Shown here one piece after another: positions 58,138 through 64,000 of a DNA stretch of 64,000 bases. Below the pieces are notes generated by a model. That model was given only the letters and a program-made list of their open reading frames with translations. It was not told where the DNA came from and did not search any database. Positions within the stretch are counted from its first letter, which is position 1; every line of letters starts with the position of its first letter. The stretch comes from Dryas octopetala (taxonomy: Eukaryota; Streptophyta; Magnoliopsida; Rosales; Rosaceae). The DNA lies in assembly GCA_963921425.1 (NCBI GenBank), contig OY992840.1, forward strand, positions 18,020,621-18,084,620, written 5' to 3'. A program made the translations under genes and the position numbers.

Positions 58138-58518
58138 TCAATGGTGCAATGGGTTTGGACCAGTGGGAACGGGGCGCTTTTCAGCTCCATACTGAGGGTC
58201 AAGCTCGGTTCCAGCTGGCTCATGCTTCACAGGTACATGCCTGTGAAGGTGATGCTGATGATGACGTTGATGTCGGTGTTGGTGGACAAATGGCGTGAAG
58301 TCGAATTTGGAAGCCAATAGAACTTTCCGGTTGCTCAAAGTGTGGTGATGATCAGAGAGAGAGACGTGAGTAGTAGTAGTAGTAGTAGTAGTACTGTTAA
58401 TTATGTTGGTATTAATTGTATTCTTGGAAACAAAGTGAAACCAGCCATGATGCAATAAGAAGAGCAAAGAGAGCAAAAGCATGAGACTAAAAAGGTGAGG
58501 ATAAAGCCTGGAAGCCAT
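58138..58518 (-). CDS. CLE (CLAVATA3/ESR-related) signalling peptide precursor
   Basis: 126 aa, single exon. A signal peptide (about 1-27, LFSLMLLLSLLFLL) and a variable middle lead to the C-terminal 12-residue CLE motif RPVPTGPNPLHH at the very end, preceded by DPQYGAEK, as in the CLE8/CLE9-13 group. The mature peptide would be an arabinosylated, hydroxyprolinated 12-13-mer acting on CLV1/BAM-type receptor kinases. The variable region is unusual: a run of eight Thr coded by a GTA/GTT-type triplet repeat near 58370-58390, and a His-rich block (HQHRHQRHHQHHLHRH). Val-Pro-Thr in the motif is a conservative change from Val-Pro-Ser. The exact orthologue cannot be named by eye. Confidence 0.92.
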   Translation of the reverse strand: MASRLYPHLFSLMLLLSLLFLLHHGWFHFVSKNTINTNIINSTTTTTTTTHVSLSDHHHTLSNRKVLLASKFDFTPFVHQHRHQRHHQHHLHRHVPVKHEPAGTELDPQYGAEKRPVPTGPNPLHH

Positions 58519-58835
58519 GAAAGTAGTGGAAGAGAAGAGAGTGCATGGAGAAGAGAAAGAAAGAGAGAGTTTGGTTTGGTCAGAAAAAAATGTGGGGAAA
58601 AAGTAGTGGTGGGGTTTTAGTGTTTTAGAGAGGGGGGTGGAGGGTTTTGGAAGTTTTTGACAGCTTAAATGTGGTAGCTAGGCTAAGGTTAGCAATATTG
58701 AAACATATTAAGAAATATTAATGTGCCTCAGATGGTGAGGTTGAGATTGGGTTGTGCTTGCATTGCTTCCTTGAGAGATCAGAGTGATGATGATGATCTG
58801 GTTGAGAATATCATTAATTTTATGGTATTAATTTC

Positions 58836-58838
<3 letters not shown>

Positions 58839-58909
<71 letters not shown>
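58839..58909. repeat. (GA)35 microsatellite
   Basis: Uninterrupted GA run of about 70 bp, 320 bp upstream of the CLE start codon. Such long runs vary in length between individuals. Confidence 0.95.
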
Positions 58910-58912
<3 letters not shown>

Positions 58913-60426
58913 GCCGAAGGCCAGTTGATGCGGAGAGGGGTGGCAGCATTGTCGAGCATTCTTCTTCCAATGAAACTTCCTTTGCGTTCAAGGAACCAAT
59001 TAATTAGGCCATTCAAATTTAGATTGTCAAACCTTGAATTATATATTGGGAATTTGGGATGACCCAAAAAGGAGATGAAAAATATATATGGGTAGTTAGT
59101 TCCTATGTGACATTACTGTTACACAACACTAGCTACCCGGCCAACTGGCATTAAAAAAAAATCTAATTAATTAAATAATTAAATGGGATACATTAACATG
59201 GAGAGGAGGTAATGATATATATAAGAAAATAAGGAAAAATGTGAGGAGAATTCTTTTTTTGATTAACTCACAAAACTCCTGATGAGATTGACCCAATTTT
59301 GTTTTGATTGACAAGTGCATAATTTCCAGAGAACATTATTGGATGAGAGCTAGCGCGCTCCATGAAAACATTGAGATGTTTTGCTTGCAAGTTTTGGATT
59401 GACACCTAAAATTATGAGTTGTATACTTGTATTGATCAAAACACGTAATGTGGTAGCTAGCCGTGGTTTCTGGACTCGACCAGCCAGCCTGGTCTAGCTT
59501 TGGGCACACACTATAGCTATTTAGCTATGGACGGACAATTCACAATTCCATTTCCATATATATTTCTGTTTGTTTATGCCAACTATATATTGATCTCAAA
59601 TATTTATAATTCAAAAGATTAACTGACTCATAATTTCTTTTTATCTTCCTAGCTACTTAGCTAGCAAGTTTGACCTTAGTGTATTTCATGGGAATTCATG
59701 CATGGGAACACAGGCACAGGCCTTGAAGCTGTCTTCTCCCAGTTTAATTTATATCAGGTTAATTAACAAATTGAGTCAATGATACAAATTACTGTTTAAT
59801 CACACGCTTAGCTAGCTATTTATATTGCTATAAATAGGCAGTCACAACACGCTAAGTTGCATGGGAGAAAACAATTCCTTTTCTTATACTCTATCCTAAT
59901 TCTTTGTCTTTGTTTTTTGTTTTATTGGTTTACACAAATTTGAATCCCAAACTATTCCTCCCTCCTTTGTTAGTACAATTGTAATAAAAGAATTATAATA
60001 CATGACCTGGCTTTTACTGTTGCTCTTGTGGACCTGTACTCTGTTCACACCAAAAGGTTAAAGAACATGAAGGGCTTTTTTTGTGACTTATTTTAGAGTG
60101 CATGAAATATTGAAATGAAAATATGAAAAATGACCACAAAGAGAAAGATCCATTATGGTTCTGTGTGCAAACACGACCTCCAAAGGCATATCTTCCGGGA
60201 GTGGGCGTGGACTTTGAATTGGCTTTTGCAAAATGAGAGCCTCTTGTCGGGTAGACCTAGACCACCTCATCACCGTAGAGATGGGCAGATCGATAGCAAT
60301 GGCACATACCCTTTAGGCCCTTACCTTTCTTTTCTAATTCATACTATATATCTAATCTGACCACTATTTGCCACGTGGAACGCTGATGTGGTCCACAATT
60401 TTTTTGGCTACTTTTCTTGGATGATC

Positions 60427-60469
60427 ATGATTCATTGATTTTTTTTTGGCCATATGATTCATTGATTTT
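60427..60469 (-). mobile_element. Micro-insertion ATGGCC(A)n between 16-bp direct repeats
   Basis: ATGATTCATTGATTTT is at 60427-60442 and 60454-60469. The insert, read on the minus strand, is just ATGGCC and an A-run whose border with the duplication is ambiguous. It has the same ending as the insertions near 2300, 34280 and 52390. Confidence 0.55.
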
Positions 60470-61397
60470 GACCTTCGATTTTAACTTTTAACACTATTTT
60501 GGGCAACCCCTTTAAAGGACAAAGTTTCAAACGAGTTGTTGGCCATCTCAAAGATTGGAAAATGATGATTACCAACTTGAGAGATTTAAAGGCAAACCAC
60601 TCACTAATGTACGATTACCTTTCAACCACAAAAGACACCCGCCACCAAATACACGACAAAAGGTGCGTAGGTGTGAAATATATAATAGTTCTTACACAAT
60701 TAATGGTAATTTTATTTTCACAAATCTTTTACAAAATTATTCTTGACCTCTCACTTCATATTTTAAAGAGAATCACAATTTCATGTAATTTGCAGCCATT
60801 CAAATCTGGATCGTTCATTTCATTAAGTATGCATCTCATTAATAAAATTAGCAGATTGTGCATCTTAATTAGACTCAAGGGCAAGGGTGAGTCTCATTGT
60901 AGAATGTATCAAAAATATCTACAACTTAAGAAAATGAGGATTTGATGGCAATGTATACGTGGAATGTCCGCATATCTTCTCTAGATTATACTAATTCTGA
61001 TGATATCTTCAGTAAGTTACAGAAGGAGTCATTCCTAACAAACTAACACAAAATTTAGTGTTTCCAACAAAGCCCTTCAAAGAATCATGCCACTATGTAA
61101 TACCGTTGCATTTCCCACACTAAAAAATCTGCTAGCAGAAAGACTCAAGGAGTAGCAAATGAAGCTAAGTAAACAATCAGCAGTACTCCACATATCAATT
61201 GGAAGTAAGATCTGGCATATAGTATGCCAGCTGAAACACAAGAAGATGAGAGAAACTTCAACAATCAGTGGGACCTAAGAACTGCTTTTGACTCCTCAGA
61301 AGTCAGAACCTTTCGGATCATAGTAAGCTGTACCATTTGCCATATCACGCTCATCCTCATCCATAGCATCAACTTTGACATTCAAGTCATTTGTTCT

Positions 61398-63925
61398 TTA
61401 ACCTTCCTCCCAGTCTACATCATCCTCATCCTCTGCTGTAGCATCAGCTTCAACATTCAAGTCGACCTTGTAATTTTCATTTGCATTACCTGTGGTGGTG
61501 TGTGTATGGAGAACACAAGGTTAATGAACACCAAATCAAGTATACCACAAAAATCATAATCATGAATTGAGATTGAACAGTCACGAAGATTAATATAAAT
61601 AACAAGAAAAATTCCATTGATTCTATTAATCCAATTACCAGCAAGATATCAGTTTTAGGCTAACTCATATATATATATATATTTATATATATCTCTCTCT
61701 ACATGTCAACTGAGTATGGGAAGGATCCCCAAAAGGGATGTCAATAAGAGAAGTTGTGCAGCATAGCAATATTCAAGCACATCAACAAAGAATCTGTCAC
61801 AATTTGAATTGTCATCAAATTGTGCCACACATTAACTGCAACTCAAAATCTTGAACATATGTATACATGGTAAATAAACTTGGTAAGATGTGTCATTTCA
61901 TTGTTCATCCATTAACTGAATTAAAGAAGGTTGGCAATTCAAATCAAAGATCAAATTGCAATTGAACACTGAGTCACTGATTGTCAAATAATGATATTTA
62001 CCTGCAACTGGAGCCTCTTCCCAATCAACATTATCATCTATTTCATCCCCATCACGTTTTGACTTCATGCCAACCTGACGATTAGAGGACATTCCAGAGG
62101 GACCATCAGAGATGTGAGTCTGTGACGATTCTGGTTCTTTCTTTGCTTCTTCTTCTTGTTGTCTTTTTATTAGAGCAGCGTAATAAGCTTTCAAATACTC
62201 ATCCTATACAATATTGAGGAAACATTTAATTGAGATTTTTACTTTTTATTTTAAGCAGAACCTGAGTGACATTTTTTTGCAGGGGGTGGGGAAGGGATGT
62301 AACATCTCGATGCAAGAAACAAAACAGTAGATCTTTGCACAAACCTGTAAATTCTTCTCATTATTTTCAGTATTTAACTTTTTGTCATCTGAGAACTCTG
62401 GAGCTGCCAAACTGCCATCCATCTTTGTCTCCTGCTTGACCTCTCCACGTTGTTCCTTTGTAAGGTTCATCCCTTGCTTGATCATCCAAGGTGGCAAAAC
62501 TTTCAGACTTGTAGTATCAGCTTCAGATTTGATATCCTTTCCTTTGCCATCAACCCCAAAATCAACTTCAACCTGCCAAGATCCATTCACACATATGCTT
62601 ATCAAAACAATCCAACTTTATTCAAATGTCCAATATTCAATTCTAAGGAACTGCACAACCAACAATACTTGATAATACACCTCTTGGACTATGGATGTAA
62701 AGATGATAGGAGGCTTGTAAAAATGGCCCATGCTCGATGGGCCGGCCCTAACCCAGCCCAATGTTATGGGCGGGCCTAGCCCAGCCTGTTTGACTTAAGG
62801 GTATAAAATCACCCAATTACATTTATTTGTGAAGATGAATCCTTAATAATAGCATGAAAACAAATAGAAACCCCCATGAAAATATCAGCTATAGACTACA
62901 GTGACATATGAAAGAACTTTCTTATATTTCAATTCCCTTTTCCTAGCTTTCACTTATAGAGTAGCACAAAAATAAAAAATTATTGCAAAGCCTGTAAGGC
63001 ATATTTGTGTGTGTGCAAGTATGTGCATCCATTTCAGATACACAAAAATTTGCTCAGATCAAACCAACTGAAGTATGCCCTAATTTCAATATATTGGAAT
63101 GTTACAACGTTCCCCATTAAACATGTCTGTACTCAACACTTCTACCCATATAAACTTTTTCGGCTCCAAGCACATTGCACCTTCAACAGAAATCATATAA
63201 CGCTCGTGCATAAATGCATTTTGCACGTATCAGACCACCTCCGCAATTATCCCTCATCTTAACCAGTGCAACCCCCACCTTTGTACAACACTATAAAGAA
63301 AGAAAGCTGGCCCAATATACCTCATTTTGGCTGACTAAAGATAGTTCCAGTACATGGCTATGATCAGACCAAAAACATCTTGTATGTAGAGGCATTTAAG
63401 CTTAACCAACCTTCACTAGCACTCCCAGGTAGTGATCAGCCCAACAAGTAGTATTACCTGATATCTCCATTTTTCATCATGTCTGTCCTCACCTTACCAC
63501 TCATCATTTTTCTTTTTGAAAAGGTAAAGAAAATATTCACTAAACATACAAGTAGTATGGCAAACCATGAAACTAAGACCGCATAAACCTAAGCTGCAAA
63601 TTCATTCATGTTGACTCCAACACCATATAATCACTAATGCCCAAAACTATAGTTAGAAATTATCCCCAATTCACCTCAAGGATGATAGATAAAACTGGAA
63701 ATCTGGAGGGAGGGGGACAAGAATTACCTTTGTATCTCCAAGAAAAGGCATTGGTGTTCCACCATACCCATGAGAAGATTTGGAGGGATCCATGCCACTA
63801 GATTCACCATTCTCTGCACGTGCAGCAGCACTTGCTCGTGCTTCCCAAGCTTGGAGACTTCCAAATTCAGGAGCAGGTAAGTCTTTAACTCTATTAAGTT
63901 GTTCCATTAAAGGCTTCAGTTGTAC
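61398..63925 (-). CDS. Transcription initiation factor IIE alpha subunit, C-terminal part
   Basis: General RNA polymerase II factor that recruits and regulates TFIIH. Only the last four exons are in the window: 63925-63728, 62572-62345, 62203-62002 and 61489-61398, giving 239 residues in frame; the N-terminal winged helix and zinc ribbon lie beyond the right edge. Seen: VQLKPLMEQLNRVKDLPAPEFGSLQAWEAR, VLPPWMIKQGMNLTKEQRGE, EYLKAYYAALIKRQQ and two acidic WEE repeats (DNVDWEEAPVAG and DDVDWEEG at the end). PPWM and the acidic tail with VDWEE are typical of plant TFIIE alpha. The intron at 62573-63727 is long (1.2 kb) and holds a GGCCC-rich degenerate patch. Confidence 0.88.
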
Positions 63926-64000
63926 CTGCATTCATTTAATTTTATTAACTCATGAAAGTATGACAGAAGTAGAATATACAAGAATTGCGTTAACTAGCAA

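Larger units (their letters stand above)
58519..61397. other. Spacer between CLE and TFIIE alpha genes
   Basis: Left: CLE promoter. It contains a long (GA)n tract at 58839-58909 and a micro-insertion at 60427-60469. Short open frames near 60130-60945 do not resemble known proteins. I see no further gene. Confidence 0.45.

Noticed and set aside
58723..59067. Open frames through the (GA)n tract on both strands
   Set aside because: Translation of a microsatellite (Arg-Glu or Ser-Leu repeats), not a gene.
62720..62800. GGCCC-rich patch in a TFIIE alpha intron as promoter
   Set aside because: It lies inside an intron and resembles the patch near 56330-56470, so a degenerate transposon piece is more likely.
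1..64000. tRNA, rRNA and CRISPR features
   Set aside because: No cloverleaf with paired A/B boxes, no rRNA sequence and no regularly spaced repeats were seen; small RNAs cannot be excluded by eye.

Overview
The window is nuclear DNA of a eudicot plant. It is AT-rich, its genes are split by GT-AG introns, and the encoded proteins are typical of land plants (oleosin, CLE peptide, phytocyanin, PII-2-like LRR protein, lumenal cyclophilin, CHUP1-like protein). The exact species cannot be read from the sequence; a woody Rosales-type genome such as Prunus is my guess, not a result. I rebuilt the gene models by hand from reading frame, splice sites and protein-family recall, and every multi-exon model closes in frame.

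Layout. 3.05-7.31 kb (-): kinesin-8 KIN8B. 10.46-14.68 (+): Has1/DDX18-type DEAD-box helicase. 15.74-16.37 (-): early nodulin-like phytocyanin. 17.34-18.90 (-): secreted LRR protein. 21.08-25.12 (+): C3HC/NIPA-like zinc-finger protein. 25.47-26.76 (-): thylakoid-lumen cyclophilin. 27.36-28.79 (-): mitochondrial SSB. 31.11-33.29 (+): USP-like protein. 35.19-37.86 (+): domesticated hAT transposase. 39.34-43.21 (-): eIF2B delta. 44.48-47.15 (+): CHUP1-like gene with a MITE inside exon 2. 47.79-48.30 (+): oleosin. 50.45-50.91 and 53.06-53.53 (-): tandem pair of small basic proteins. 58.14-58.52 (-): CLE peptide precursor. 61.40 to beyond 63.93 (-): C-terminal part of TFIIE alpha, cut by the window edge.

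The genes do not form a pathway. They are mostly conserved housekeeping or developmental genes: ribosome biogenesis, translation initiation, mitochondrial DNA maintenance, transcription initiation and organelle biology. From memory, many of their Arabidopsis relatives sit in two paralogous blocks near At1g489xx-At1g490xx and At3g1856x-At3g186xx, plus At1g18550/At1g18560, so this looks like an ancient syntenic block.

The most interesting structure is transposon-related. A 329-bp Tourist-like MITE flanked by TTA has landed in coding exon 2 of the CHUP1-like gene and creates an immediate stop codon. The spacers also hold a series of very short insertions ending in ...GGCC(A)n or similar, each between direct repeats of 8-20 bp; they look like extreme 5'-truncated LINE/SINE events. 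Several foldback MITEs and a 1.6-2 kb tandem segmental duplication complete the accessory content. I saw no tRNA, rRNA, CRISPR or viral genes.
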